Source of the DNA: Citrus sinensis
Taxonomy: Eukaryota > Streptophyta > Magnoliopsida > Sapindales > Rutaceae
Assembly: GCF_022201045.2 (NCBI RefSeq)
Contig: NC_068557.1
Coordinates: 26,389,501 to 26,453,500 of the forward strand
DNA length: 64,000 nucleotides
Direction: 5' to 3'
Shown here: positions 11,901 to 24,829 of the stretch, one piece after another
How positions within the stretch are numbered: the stretch's first letter is position 1
Layout of the letters: each line of letters begins with the position of its first letter
Notes under the pieces: model-generated
What the model was told of the DNA's origin: nothing
The model's input: only the letters and a program-made list of their open reading frames with translations
Databases searched by the model: none
Program-made: the position numbers and the translations under genes

Positions 11901-14900
11901 TTCCATGATGCACAAATACATACATAATTTAGAATTCATAGACTCAACGATTTCAGATCATAGTCTCAATATATATCTCCAGATTTTTGAGTTTATCAGA
12001 AATGGAGCAATCTAACAGCAAATATGTTTTAAAACAAATAATTTACAACCTAAGAAAATTTTGGGTTAATGATAAAATGGTAACAAACAGTAGATTACTG
12101 AAAATATTTAACATGTCTTATGCCCAAGAATGCACTTAATCTAATTGTTAAATTGGCAAAATAAAAATAATAAATTGCAAAGAAATATCATTAAGTGATG
12201 TGAACTGGTATAACATGATCTACAAATAAATAAATACGTAAATATATGAATTAGGATTAACTACCCCCTGTTCAAAGAAGTTCATTCTGACTTATGAATC
12301 ATTTCATTATTCCACTTTATATAACTTAGATACAGCTAACATGTGCTACTTCCAACTTTAACATGTTAGATATAATCTCAGTCATTCAAAGTACATCAAC
12401 CAACATAATATATATGGTCAAATTTAACAATTTAGAGAAATAGATGCACATATTATGTTGATTAAAATCAAAAGCTGCAAACCTTCTTGTCACTGAAGGG
12501 AGAAAATCTTTCTCAATACAATACAAATTCATTTTTTGTATACAAATAAATTCTTAGCTAAATCACTCTTTTGTGTCACTTACACATGGGATAACAAGAT
12601 TATACAACCTAAATTATGCGCAGCCTCTACTTAAGTACAACATATATTTTTTAAAAAAGAAAAATTGAGTTGTGTAAATAATAAATCTTACAGAAGCAAC
12701 TGTCTTTAAAGCCCGAGGACCAGGAAATGACTTCCCAGAACCATGGCTTTTGGGGAGAAGGCGTGCTTGAACTTCTTCACCATTAATTCCTCTCGCAATA
12801 TTCCATAACCAAGTACTTGAATGCATATTAAAAGTACAAATAAAAAACAGTAGCATATCAATTAAATAAATAAGCATAAAATTCTTTCTTTGTAATTATC
12901 TAGAATTATGGAGGAAAAAAAATAAATATAATGGCTAACCTACCATGAAGCTTAAGAAAATATTTGGCATATAAAGTTCACTAAAAAATCAAAATAACAT
13001 GAAATTAAGTTTAAAGGAATACATAATAGTTAAGAGTGAAAGCATCTTTCAAGAAGAAAAAAAATCTAATACACATGTAAAATCATTTTTTTTTACTATC
13101 TAAGAAATTAGAAAATTCTGAATTTTGTTCTGTAATTGACAATTACCCAGTATTGAAACCATAACGTTCTTGCAGCTTATCCTCTGAAAATTTCAATAGA
13201 TCTCCAACTGTGGTAACACCCAATTCATTTTGTAAGGATATGCCCAGCTTCCCACCAAGCTGTTTCCTGCAAACGAAAGTTTCCATTATGAAAATATATT
13301 TCATCTCAGAAGATCATAAAAAAAAGCAACCGCTCTACCTTAAAATAAATGAAAGGAAAATTCTACATTTTCTTTATTGGCAATGAATCGAGTAGCCCTT
13401 TCACGGATGAGAAGGGCACAGTAGTTTGTTGGGCAGGTTTATTCATACCACTTGCAAGTTTAGCCAGCATCTGCTATCAAATTCATACATAAGGTTTACT
13501 ACAGGAGTTCCCAGAATCCCAGTTATAAAGACAGGCGTATGGAAGACATAACGCAAGCAAAAAAGTAAAAGACTGTTTCAAACCTTATTATGAGCAATTC
13601 CAGCAGAACAAGTAAATTCAGTCTCCTTTAGAACTTGCATCCTAAGCTCTGTAACAATAAGGACACCACAAGCTAATAACTTATCACGATGATCAGCATC
13701 ACACCTACACAGCCACTCCTTCACAGTTGCTTTGGAGTCATTTCCATCCTGAACTTAATGACAAATTAACTGTAACAATTGCAGGAAGCTGATAGTAGGG
13801 AATGTTAAAAAAACAGAGCAAGAACAAACAGGCAGTTCACAAAATTCAGTGTTCTCATGTCTAATCCAATGTTAAAAATCTTATTTGCTCAGAACAGCAT
13901 GATATTCACTCACAAGAAAAAATTCTGAATTTCTCTTTTAAATTCAGTAATAGAAAAGAAAGTGAACGGAAGCTAGTACTTAAAAATTCAAAGGACCACA
14001 AGATTTCCATGTCAAAGTAGAAGGATATAAGAAAAAGTTAAGCGGCAACCAGAAAAGAGAGACATAGTGCCCTCACCCCATGCTTCATCTACTTTGTAAC
14101 ACTGGAAAAAGAAAAGGAGAAATACAATTTTTTTTCTCTTCAACACTCATTTCTTTTCTGGAAAGTCAGCGTGTGTAGTTTAAGGAAAGACTTCAAATTC
14201 TCTGAGCATAAAACTTTTTCCTAGACTTCCCTATCAAAGTTCAAGCATAAATTATTTTCAGCCAGAACTTGAAAACACTCATTTATCATATATGTGTGAT
14301 AAGTCACCCTTAGCCGTCAACTCTTGAAGCAAAACCCAAAAGAATAGTAGACTTGGTGTCTTACATCTCACTTTATGGTATTCTGCACTGTTTCCAAGAG
14401 TAACATTTTGAATATTCCAATATTAGATAGTGTGGATACCCCCTTCCACCAAATATGCACATAGCATAAAAAATAGGAAGCAGAGCCATTGCTCAATGGT
14501 TTTATGGTAAGATAAATGAGGAATGGGCTGTAAAATTTTAAATGATCAATGATCTTAAGAGCTCAGTGGGCTTTCCACAATTAAGGACCCGTATCTAAAT
14601 GTCACCCACTTCATTCATTCAAAGGCTGAACTATCAAAGTTTAAGAACTACTGAACACATAAGAATCTGCAGAATCAAAAACAATGACTTATACCTTGCT
14701 TTCAAGCCCCAAAATATGTGATTTAAGAGCTTCCTCATCTACTTCATCCAAGCTTTCTGGAGGAGTTTCTGCTAGCATAGCTTCTGCAGCGTCAGTAAGG
14801 TCAAGATACACTTCATCAATAGAAGCCCTCTCACATCGGCCCTTCCTAGCAAGAATGGAGACCACCTGTAATTTGATAAAAGTCCAGCATAAAATATAGT

Positions 14901-15944
14901 ATTTACAAATAGAAATCCATAGAGAAAACATTTCAACTACAGATACCTCTGAACCAGCATTACGGTATGAACTCAAATCAGCTTTACCACGGGCTACCGG
15001 GACTTGGACTAGCTCAATTTGTGGACAAACTTCCTTCGCCTCATCACCTCTCATTGAACTGACAACCATGCATTACATATTTACATTCTGACAAAAATCA
15101 GTTATAAAAGATTCAAGTAAAAGTAACTAAGGCTCCATTGTGGTATAGCTTATCAAGTATCGATTTTACGAAAAGGATGATATTTGTTTCACTCACAACT
15201 TTTAGTTAAAAACTTATAATTAAGTAAAATAAGGTTATGGTACGAAAAAGATATAATGGAATTTCTAAAATAATGTAGGCTGTTTTGGACAGATTAACAT
15301 TTCAAAAAACTCCATAAGTACTTATCAAAGAAGATAAGAATTTGAATGGATGTAAAATAGCTTGTTAGATTATTGAGGAGATCCACACAAATTTGGAACC
15401 AAATGCAGAGAATAAAAAATTAGAAAAAGCTAATAACTCTTCTGGTCATTCAAAACTCTGCATCAAATCGACACTAAACGAAAGCATTTTGCTTACCGCT
15501 TCACACCATAATTACGGGCCTCATAGCCAACAGCAATCAAGCCCCCACCTTTCCACTCATTGTACTGTACCACAGCAGTAGGTAAGCCTCTTAACTTTGG
15601 TTGCTTCCTCTGCTCCACTACAATTAAAAACAAACAAACCCAAAGAGCAAAATTTCAGTCAATTCACCAAATTTTGTTTAAATTCAGAAAAGAAACGAGG
15701 GGTTATCAGATATTTTCTGCCTCGCCAGGCTTATAAAGTAACATGAGACAGAAAATAGAGAGGGAATTTCTAAATTATTATGTACAGGTTAAACGAGAAT
15801 AAAACAAATACATAAAATTTTTATAATTAAAAAGAAAACTTAGGGAAAAAGGAGAGAGATTAAGAAACCTTGAACGTAGAAGCAGTCCAAGTCGACGTGA
15901 GCAATGATCCGTGCACCAGAAGAATCTGGTCTCGCCACTGGCAT
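8975..15944 (-). CDS. POLH: DNA polymerase eta (Y-family translesion polymerase)
   Basis: Nuclear polymerase that copies past UV dimers and other lesions. I place 16 coding exons: 15944-15869, 15617-15497, 15058-14947, 14865-14695, 13748-13584, 13470-13367, 13266-13147, 12815-12692, 11829-11716, 11605-11390, 10949-10844, 10769-10639, 10138-10105, 9972-9851, 9543-9447 and 9348-8975. All have GT/AG borders, and the sum of 2187 nt gives 728 aa, somewhat longer than the ~670 aa I recall for Arabidopsis. The start MPVARPDSSGARIIAHVDLD holds the metal-binding D18/D20. SIDEVYLDLT supplies the second catalytic acidic patch, and YGFNTGTWLWNIARG follows in the thumb/HhH region. The C-terminus has a ubiquitin-binding motif (about 680-702, DPSVIDELPKEIQDEI) and three PIP-like motifs: CSIMKYF (~444), SSILNFF (~575) and TIADYF (~717). 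None has the canonical leading Gln. A 69-bp tandem duplication lies in the last exon. Confidence 0.95.
9208..9345 (-). repeat. 69-bp tandem duplication inside the last POLH exon
   Basis: 9208-9276 and 9277-9345 are near-identical direct repeats of 69 bp. They encode two 23-residue copies (TGDCLSESNKKQVNIPKERL and TGDCLSESNQNQVNIPKERL, plus the linking DN residues). The unit is a multiple of three, so the frame is kept. It lies in the disordered linker before the ubiquitin-binding motif. Confidence 0.9.
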
Positions 15945-18900
15945 TTTCTCTTCCTGCCCTTTCTTTCCCTCCAATTCCAAATTTATTGATTAATTAAAGA
16001 GCGAAAGAATCTGAGATACTTTAAAAGTCGTATGTGTAATTCAGAACGGTGTCGTTATATGATTATTCGTGCCGTGTCGATTCAGCAGCCACAAATTAAA
16101 TTAATTTTGGGCGTAATGTCGTGATTTCAAAAATAATTGATATCAGTTGTAAGGTAGAAGAAATCTCTAAAGAAAATCAGTTAACTATTTATTAAAATTT
16201 ATTTTTTAAAATATCGGTAAATTTTAAAAACAGCCATTTTTATTTAGTAAATTTTTATATTAAACTATTGTAAAAATACAAATAACTGAAATATTGAATA
16301 AACTTATTGTGTATATACAATAATATTTATTGTATATATATAATAATTGATAAAAAATAAATATTTTTATTTTATTTTCATAATATAATTAGTAATAAAG
16401 TAATCTCTTTCATTTACTAATGGAATAAAAATAATTTTACATTTTTATTATAGACATATGGATATAAGAAGGACTTTTTGAATTCACCAAATTACGCATT
16501 AAACCTGTCTTTGGAAATATTTTTTAATTATTAAAACATCCCTAAATAAAATTACAATTATGGAAACTAAAATACAGCAAAAAAAAAGAATTTTTACTAG
16601 GAAAATTTATAAAAACTCCATAACCGTTTTGTTTTATAGATAAAAATTTCCAATAAGTAAAAACACTAATTTTATTCAAATTAGTAATGGTGAATTCTAC
16701 ATGTAAGGATAACAATAACAATAATAATGATAATAATTTCCTGTGGCTGTTTGTTTAGAAAAATGAAAGATTGCCAAAAAAAAAAACAATATACTTTCCC
16801 TTAAAAAGTAATATATAGTTAACAAAAAATAATACACGTGTAGCCCATGGCGCTAACTTTCAGAAAGGTTGTTGGGTAGTTTCCATTTGGAAGCGGAACA
16901 GGAAAGCAATAGGAGAAGCCAAACAAAATGAAACCTCCGAATTAGAGTATCAAAGAACTTGACTGTTTGCTTGGTCCCAAATCCCAGCAATAGCTCCATG
17001 TTTTCACAAGGGAAATTCCATCGTTAATGAATTAATCTTTATTATCGTTACTAACACGAAGTTATTTTGTTTTTTTTTTTTTTTGGGCTATTCTATGAAA
17101 TTTTTACTCAACAAGAATTTTATACTAAAAGTATTAACAGTGAGCCACATCATTATGAAATTTATATGAAAGAAAAAAATAAATTCATGAAAACTACATC
17201 CCCATGTCTTCATAAGATCTAAATCAATTAATAAGGGTTTAAAAATGAATTTAATGCATAAAAACATTAATATTATATAAATTGAATTTAGTAAAGAGAT
17301 AATGGGTATTTAAGTTGAGCTGTCGAGTGAAATTTAAAATTTTAAAATTTGAGAGTGGGTTTATTTGTTAAATGAGTGTAAGTATACAACTAATCAAATT
17401 ATAAGTATGAAACTACTCCTTCCTCCTTCTTGAATGTCATAAGATGTGGTGGTTTGATAAAAAATGATTTAAAAAAAAAATAAACACCAAATTAATTTTT
17501 TAACATTTCAAAATCACTTCTAAACCTCTAAAAAATAATCTCAAATAAACTCTTAAATCGCTTCAATCCCCAGGTTTAACCGCCTCAATGGGGATTGATT
17601 TCAAATTGATTTCTATTATTATTAACCTAAGAAAAAAAAAAAAACTCCAGTTAGCATTTTATGAAATAATCAATTAGTCATTCCTTTAATTTATTTTTTC
17701 AAAAATAAGTCCCTCAATACCATTCAGTTAAACTTCCAAGGGCAATACTCACAAAAAGATTAGTCCATTCCCTGGACTACCTAAATTTTAAGAAAGACGA
17801 CTAACTGATTATTTCAAATTCATAAAACCATTTAAATTAATAACTTATGTCGAATCCAGACATCTAGATATGTGACACAGGAAAAGGTCAACTTTGATGT
17901 CCAAAAATGCAGAAGGTAATGATGCAGAGATAACTTTCCAGCCTGTGATTACTCCAAAAGATGGATGCAATAACAATTGATAAAGAAAAGCTTCTGATAA
18001 AAACCTTTTCTGATGTTCTTATCTCTAACCTTGAGAACTAGAACAGAGCTACTTTACTCCTTACATGTGAAGAAAAGTGCTCCGAAAGATTGTCTCCAGT
18101 AAAGATCATGGAATCATAAATTCTATCCATTAGTGCATAAGCTACTCAAAACATCAAGGTTAAGAGAAACAGGAAACTGATTCTCCAACATTGAGAGACC
18201 CCAAAAGAAGCCATATGAGATAGAATCAGTAAGAAACAAATCAAGGAATAATGCTCCTAGTTTAGCAAATGGCAACAAGATTTTGGTGTTATTTGTGGCT
18301 TGAAAATTCCTCGGTATATAATTTTACAATCAAAAGAACTATTTTTGCTGTAACAACATTTCAACTTCTTAAAACTTCTACAAGGCATCACAAGAGGTAT
18401 CATCTGATCTTCATCAAAGCTAAGCTATTGTTTCCAGCTTCTGAAAAATCTTATTGGGGATAGAACGTACCACAAACCATTTGATTGTCCTGGTAAAGTG
18501 CATTGCAAGCCAATCGCAATATAATTCAGACGTAAGCACAGACTAGACAGTCAAGTTATGGATGCAGGAAACCAGGCATTACATAGGTGCCCATTCAACG
18601 CACCAAAGCAAAGAGCGCAACTCTTATTTTAGGTTAATGTTAAAGCAAAGATAACTAATTTTTTTTTTTAACAAGTTACCGTGTATGTGAATTCCAGCAA
18701 AAGTTACTCTAGTTCTTGTTCTTGTTCAGATTTTAGAAAGAGTAGTTATTTTAACAAGTTATCTATCTATTATCTATCTCAATGTCTATCTCATGCAAAC
18801 ATGCAACCACACCCGCACACTCCATTCCACGGAAACAATTCCTGTAAAAGAGCAACCATCACTGCCAGGACAGTATATCTACAACTCAAAACCATTGATT

Positions 18901-19227
18901 CTATCTTCCCTCCCTACCTCCCATAGATGCACGTGTCTGAAATAACTCGGATATAGGAAATCAGATAAGATTTTCAAACATCAAGTAAGAAATTATCAGC
19001 TCATTTCTACCTATTCAACACAAAAAATCTTTTCAAACATTAATTGGAAATTCCCAAGATCAAGCAACAGGAAATGCAAAACACTACGAGCAACTCAAAT
19101 GTAAAATTCAAACATGGCACTAAGTATCAAAATGTGACAATACCACATTAGAAACTGGCACGTACATCCAACAATCAAAACTGTATCAATATTTGAGAAC
19201 CCAATATTCACTATTAATGACACTTAC
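15945..19227. other. intergenic between POLH and YLMG
   Basis: AT-rich with homopolymer tracts and no convincing gene. Short frames at 18269-18463 and 18681-18926 have no recognisable content. The right part may hold the 3' UTR of the minus-strand YLMG gene. Confidence 0.4.
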
Positions 19228-19857
19228 TCACGCTCCCCGACTGAAAGTAAGTATCTGGGCGAGTGTTCCCAAAACGGCGAAAGCTAACAAGGGGCTGACA
19301 TCCAGTGTATCGAAAACAGGGGGGATAATATTCCGAAAGAGATTCAAATAAGGATCACACAAGTCCCGAATGGCCGAAAGCGGCTGCCTTTCCCAAGGAA
19401 TGTTGGGGAACCAACTCAGCAAAACCCTAACCAACAAAACCCCACTGTAAATGTCAAGCCACTTGGCCAATCCCGCCGCCACAACCGTGAGCGGCGTGTT
19501 CAAGCTCCCGCTAGGGCGCTCACGGAGAGCCGCGAAGAACAAGGGCCCCACAGACTGAACCAAATTGGTTGTTGGTTGTGGGAGGGTTGGGATTTTGGAG
19601 ATGGCGAATTTGAGGAGAAATCCGGAGAGAGATAGGAGGGTGGTGACGGTGCGAGTTGAGTCGTTGAGCAGAGGGGAGAGAGGTGTGATTTTGGGGGTCT
19701 TGAGGGGTAAAGTTGGGAGAGATGAGGATGACGATGTGGCTGCGGCTTTGATGGGCAGGAAAGAGGGGGAGGCACGGCAGGGAGATTGGTGGAGGGTTTT
19801 AGGGTTTGAGAGAAACGGCGGCGAACGGAGGGATAGTAGAGCGGCGCCTGTAGCCAT
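19228..19857 (-). CDS. YlmG/YGGT-family plastid membrane protein
   Basis: Single-exon gene of 209 aa. The first ~55 residues are rich in Ser, Pro and Ala with almost no acidic residues, as in a chloroplast transit peptide. The C-terminal half holds the YGGT domain. It has a membrane segment around LDIYSGVLLVRVLLSWFP, a conserved loop PNIPWERQPLSAIRDLCDPY with LNLFRNIIPP, and a last hydrophobic helix (DVSPLLAFAVLGTLAQIL). Family members in Arabidopsis (YLMG1) affect nucleoid distribution in plastids and thylakoid organisation. The loop wording fits the YLMG1 type better than CCB3/YLMG3. The ATG at 19857 is the first in frame and fits the transit peptide. The GC content of the N-terminal part is well above the flanks. 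Confidence 0.9.
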   Translation of the reverse strand: MATGAALLSLRSPPFLSNPKTLHQSPCRASPSFLPIKAAATSSSSSLPTLPLKTPKITPLSPLLNDSTRTVTTLLSLSGFLLKFAISKIPTLPQPTTNLVQSVGPLFFAALRERPSGSLNTPLTVVAAGLAKWLDIYSGVLLVRVLLSWFPNIPWERQPLSAIRDLCDPYLNLFRNIIPPVFDTLDVSPLLAFAVLGTLAQILTFSRGA

Positions 19858-21513
19858 TGTTTTGCTAGAAAAGCAGAGAAGACCAAAGGTGGATTGGCTT
19901 TTGCTATGGAGATAACGGAGACCTTGTATGCTTTTCTTATATTGTTGCTTCTCTTTGTTTAAACTTTAAAGTTGTTTCTTGTTGAAAAATTAAATTTTCG
20001 AATAATCACGAATACCATTCCCATTTTTATGCAACCATGATTTCTTTTTCTTTTTTTAATGTGATTTATAAAGCGATCATTGCCCAACTAAATAATCTCC
20101 ATTAAAATAGTCAAATGATAATAAACTTAAATAAAAATGTTACCTTGATATAATCTATTTTATATAAATTAGAGATTAAACTATTTTATTTATAATAAAT
20201 AAATAAAAGCTGCTGAAAAGAGAAAATTAAGAAATGAAAACGAACCAATTAAATTAATTGGACGAAGTAAATTTAATATGAATGAATTCTTATCCTGTGT
20301 AATTACAAAATATGTCATTATCTCTTTTTTTTTTTTTTCAAACTACTGGTGATTAGACATTTGTTGTTTTATAAAATAAATAAAAAACTTAAATATGAAA
20401 TAATAGTGAACAAATACAGAAGAGAAAAAAAAAGAACAATTCACACAAGAGAAAACCACACATCTCTTATAATGAAATATTAAAAAGGCATTTCTTTCTT
20501 TATTTGAAAATATCAGTATATATCGTCTTTAATTTGTATCAATAAAATATATTCCATTAAAAATTCTAATTAGAATATAGATATCTACAAAGTAAAATTC
20601 GAACGCCATATATAAATATACAACAATGCCATAATCAAAATTTGAACAATCAAAACATTATTTCACACTAAAAAACACTAAAAAAAAAGGAGAAAAATTA
20701 AAACAAACAGGTTAAGAATATTTTTGTTTTTTACAATCACTTTTATATCATCTTGAAAGAGTAAATATAGGCAATGGACAGACAACATGGTGAAGTATTT
20801 AACAAGAAAAAGGCTTCACTGACTATCGGGTTTGACTAGAAACGGTTTTTTCCTGAGGTGTCAGTGTAGTTAGCACTTAGGAGCGTGTATACAATGTAGA
20901 GTAATATTAGATGCACAATTAGAATAGAAATTTTATATCTGGTGTCGCAATAAAAAAGAATGATGCATCAAAAATTGTCTAAAATAAATATATAAAATAT
21001 TAGCTGAATACACACTCTCCAATTTGTAAATGATAATGCCCAGATATATATTTTTATTTATTTTTAGGTCCTTCTTTCTATTGTTTGCAAAGGAAATTCG
21101 TGTACGTGACCGGGAACGGAACTAGAAATTCTATTGAAAATTAAAAGTAAATAACTAAATTAATTAATTAATTAAAAGAGTTATGTAATGGGTCAATTAA
21201 GCGAACAAACTGAAAATTAAAAAGTGTAAGAAACTCGAAATTCTTGTCAAACAATACTATTTTAATTAAATTAGTAATTAGTTGAAAATCACGTGATGGG
21301 TACTAGAAATTCTTGTCCAACAAGTAAATAATACTTTAATTAAATTAGGAAAAAAAAATCATGTGCTAGTCCATTATGACATTGAAGTTCCGGTCCTATA
21401 ATACAAAAAATCCGAAAAAGAAGTTAATAAGAGAAAGAAAAACTTCAGACTTCAGCATAATTTATAGGCCAAAGCGACCCAACAGTGAGCAGAGAAAGAA
21501 ACCCCCTGCAGCC
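19858..21513. other. intergenic between YLMG and the UGT gene
   Basis: AT-rich spacer with simple-sequence tracts (poly-T near 20326-20338, AATT repeats near 21155-21175). A near-duplicate phrase (TACTAGAAATTCTTGTC-like, with ACTTTAATTAAATTAG) occurs around 21240-21280 and 21300-21350, upstream of the UGT start, suggesting a small local duplication in its promoter. The frame remains open upstream of the chosen UGT start as far as 21376. Confidence 0.35.
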
Positions 21514-23046
21514 ATGAAGAAGTTCCGGGTTGTTCTCATTTGTACCCCAGAAATGGGCAATCTCGTTCCACTCGTTGAATTCGCGCATCTGCTGACCAAT
21601 CGCGACCGTCGATTCTGCGCCACAGTCCTCATCATGACCGTACCAGAACGGCCCATCGTCAACGCCTACGTCAAATCACGGGACGCTTTGGCCACAACAA
21701 CTGATGCTCATAATATCAACTTCGTCTACCTCCCTTCTGTAGACCCTCCCTCACCGGATCAGTACAAATCCACTCTTGGCTACCTATCTCTGTTCATTGA
21801 AAAACACAAACCCCACGTAAAGAACGAAATCACCAACCTCATCGAGACCGAGTCAGACTCCGAAGACTCGGACCGAGTTGCTGGGTTATTCATCGACATG
21901 TTTTGTACTTCCATGACCGATGTCGCTAATCAACTCGGCATCCCCTGCTATCTTTACTTCGCTTCACCAGCGAGCTTTTTGGGATTCATGCTTCACTTTC
22001 CAAACATAGACGCCCAGATCGCGAACGAGTTCGTTGAGTCAAATACCGATTTCTTTGTCCCCAAAGACTCGACAACCGAGTTGGTGATACCGAGTTTTGC
22101 CAATCCCTTACCTCCTTCTGTTTTACCTTCGACGGTGTTGAAACGAAAGCGAGATGGGTATGTTTGGTATCTTCGTCATGCTGCGAGATATATGGAAACC
22201 GAGGGTATTGTTGTAAACACGTTTCAAGAACTTGAACCTTACGCAATCGAGTCGATTTCTGTAAACGGGATGCCACCGGTTTACCCGATCGGTCCGGTTC
22301 TTGACCTCAATGGACCGGCTCAATGGCACCCAGACCGGGTTCATCATGAAAGTATCATGAAATGGCTTGATGATCAGCCTCCATCGTCGGTGGTATTCCT
22401 GTGTTTCGGGAGCATGGGAAGTTTTGTTGGACCCCAACTGCGAGAGATTGCAATCGGGTTACAACGGGTCGGGTTTCGGTTTTTATGGTCAATCCGTGAA
22501 CCATCCAAGAGCAAAATATATCTTCCTGGGGAGTACACAAACCTTAAGGTTAAGGAGATGTTGCCCGAAGGATTTTTAAATCGGACGGCTGGAGTTGGGT
22601 TGGTTTGTGGGTGGGTCCCACAAGTGACGATTTTGTCCCATCAAGCAATCGGAGGGTTCGTGTCACATTGCGGGTGGAATTCCGTGTTGGAGAGTCTATG
22701 GTACGGTGTACCAATTGCTACGTGGCCGCTTTACGCTGAGCAACAAATGAACGCTTTTGAGTTGGTGAAGGAATTGAGATTAGCGGTGGAGATTAGATTG
22801 GATTATAGGGACGGTAGAGGTAGTGACTTGGTGTCGGCGGAGGAGATTGAGTGGGGGTTACGGCGCCTGATGGACGGTGATGATGAAGTGAGAAAAAAGG
22901 TTAAGGAAATGAGAGAGAAGAGTCGGACGGCTGTGATGGAGGAAGGGTCATCCAATAAATCTTTAGGGTCATTGATTGAGAAAATAGTGGCTGATGTAAG
23001 AAATTTTGAAGCTCAGAGGAAATTGATCCACTCGACTTTCCAGTAG
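21514..23046 (+). CDS. UDP-glycosyltransferase, UGT71-like (family GT1), His16 position is Asn
   Basis: Intronless, 510 aa. It should transfer a sugar from a UDP-sugar to a small hydroxylated molecule (flavonoid, phenolic or hormone) in the cytosol. The acceptor cannot be read from sequence. The PSPG box spans W367 to Q410 and contains FVSHCGWNSVLESLWYGVP; the closing Gln is usual for glucose donors. D128 (LFIDMF) matches the Asp that normally partners the catalytic His. In the N-terminal motif, where the family reads GH-L-x-P, this protein reads PEMGNLVPLVEFA: codon AAT gives Asn16 instead of His. I chose the ATG at 21514 because it gives the usual MKKFRVV start. The upstream in-frame extension to 21376 is Lys/Arg-rich leader without family resemblance. 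No stop or frameshift interrupts the gene. Confidence 0.92.
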   Translation: MKKFRVVLICTPEMGNLVPLVEFAHLLTNRDRRFCATVLIMTVPERPIVNAYVKSRDALATTTDAHNINFVYLPSVDPPSPDQYKSTLGYLSLFIEKHKPHVKNEITNLIETESDSEDSDRVAGLFIDMFCTSMTDVANQLGIPCYLYFASPASFLGFMLHFPNIDAQIANEFVESNTDFFVPKDSTTELVIPSFANPLPPSVLPSTVLKRKRDGYVWYLRHAARYMETEGIVVNTFQELEPYAIESISVNGMPPVYPIGPVLDLNGPAQWHPDRVHHESIMKWLDDQPPSSVVFLCFGSMGSFVGPQLREIAIGLQRVGFRFLWSIREPSKSKIYLPGEYTNLKVKEMLPEGFLNRTAGVGLVCGWVPQVTILSHQAIGGFVSHCGWNSVLESLWYGVPIATWPLYAEQQMNAFELVKELRLAVEIRLDYRDGRGSDLVSAEEIEWGLRRLMDGDDEVRKKVKEMREKSRTAVMEEGSSNKSLGSLIEKIVADVRNFEAQRKLIHSTFQ

Positions 23047-24477
23047 CTTGGGTTTGATGACGGAGACGACTGGAGAGATAGTGGGACTTGGGGACTGAAT
23101 TTCGTCACGACAGCTTTGTTAATTTCGAACATTATCATATTAAGGCCATTGTCATTATTAAGAAGTGGCTTGTTAAGCCTTATATACGGTGTCAAATTTA
23201 TAGTAATTCATAAATAATTTTTTTTTATGACTCAATTGTTATAGGTTAAATAATTAAAGAATCATAAAAAATAACTTACAAGATATAATTACATATATTA
23301 TAATTTAGTGGTTGTCTAAAAGGCGAATCAGAGTAAAATTTTTTTGTCGTTATTTTGGTTTTTATTTTAATAATAAAGTTGGGTTTGATTTGTTTTATCT
23401 ATGATAATATAGGTGAGAATATCAGCAAGTCACTTGCATTAACAGAGAGAGGAGGGAAAAAGGAAAAAAAAAAAAAAAAAGAGTACTAATAAATATATTC
23501 CAAAGTTTTATCATAAGTTAGGTATTGAATTATGGCTGGCGGTGTCCAAGGTAGGAGGCATTGGTAAAAGTTAATTGAGCATTGAAAAATCAACAGCCAT
23601 TACTAAACCGATTATTTCATGTAATTTATAATTAGTTAAAATAATGTAAAAATGAGTTACAAATCAGTGAATCAATGTATGAATTATGTTTAGATTATTT
23701 TAATTAATTGCTGATTACTCATTATACATTAATTATCTTCAAATCAGCTGTTATTTTTTTAAAAATCAATTTACTTCATATTTATTAATAAGATTAAAAA
23801 AATTCATCAATCAACCTTCAATTTTCCTTTCATCTTAAAAAAAAAAAAAGGAGAAGAGGTGATGTGAAAATAATCAATTCACAATAGGGATAATCTAAAA
23901 TTTGCCCAAAAAATAAGCTTACATTTGCATTGAAACCATGTTAATGTTTTTTTTTTCTATTTTTTACTTGGTATTTTGTCGAAGTAATACAAAAAAACCA
24001 TGCCACAAATAATGGGGTAATTTTTAATGTTCTAAATGTGGGTTGACTTAAATAAGAGCATTTTCATTATGTTGATAAGAGGTGTATAAATAGATTTGAT
24101 TAAATCAGGATTCGTCCGTAGTGATTCGAATTCCTGCAATAATGAATACGAGTTGGTGTTTGCACAAAAATGCTATAACTACAATTAATTAATAGTCGAA
24201 GTGCACCATAAATTTTAAGCCATTGTTAACTTGGCAGGGACTGTAAAATGGTGTTGAATCATTGATGGTAGGAAAATCAAAACATAGAAGATGGATGCCT
24301 TGTGATTCGACAAGCGTCGATTTACGATTTCCTAGACCACTTGGGTCCACCGAATTTTAAAATCAAAAGCATTTTTGTAATGAATAACTTAGGAGAGACT
24401 CGGAGAGATATTAATAAGAATTAAATTTAAACCAAATCAAATTAACTTGATAGAATCAATAGTGTGATTACATACCA

Positions 24478-24720
24478 GCAATGAGAATGTAAATTCTGGA
24501 ATCAAAATGAACGACGCATTTACTTACAAAAATTAAGGTTTGGAATTGGAATCAAAATAGTATTGGACTAATAAATTTAGGAATCATTACTAGAGTTCTA
24601 ATTCTTAAGGGGAGTTTAGGAATAAGAACTTCATTCCCGTAAATGATTTTTTTATCCCAACTAAACTTTTTAAGACCCATTTTATCTTTGATTTAAATAA
24701 TAATTAATAATTAATAATAA
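24478..24720. mobile_element. fragment of the TIR element family seen at 52.3-53.5 kb
   Basis: The order of motifs here (tctggaatcaaaatgaacga, then gcatttacttac, then ggaattggaatcaaaat) parallels the left end of the 52349-53506 element (ccagaatcggaataattgac, gcatttacttcg, ggaatcggaatcgaaat). The copy is diverged, and its right end is not recognisable. Confidence 0.5.
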
Positions 24721-24829
24721 TAAATTATAGCTATTTTAATAAATTATATCTGAAGTAGTAGTAGTAGAAGTAGTAGGAAGAGGATGATGTCATTGAGTTG
24801 GTGGAGGAAAAGAAAGTATTGGAATGAGG

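Noticed and set aside
19565-19915. 116-codon open frame (+) over the YlmG gene
   Set aside because: Antisense shadow of the GC-rich transit-peptide coding region.
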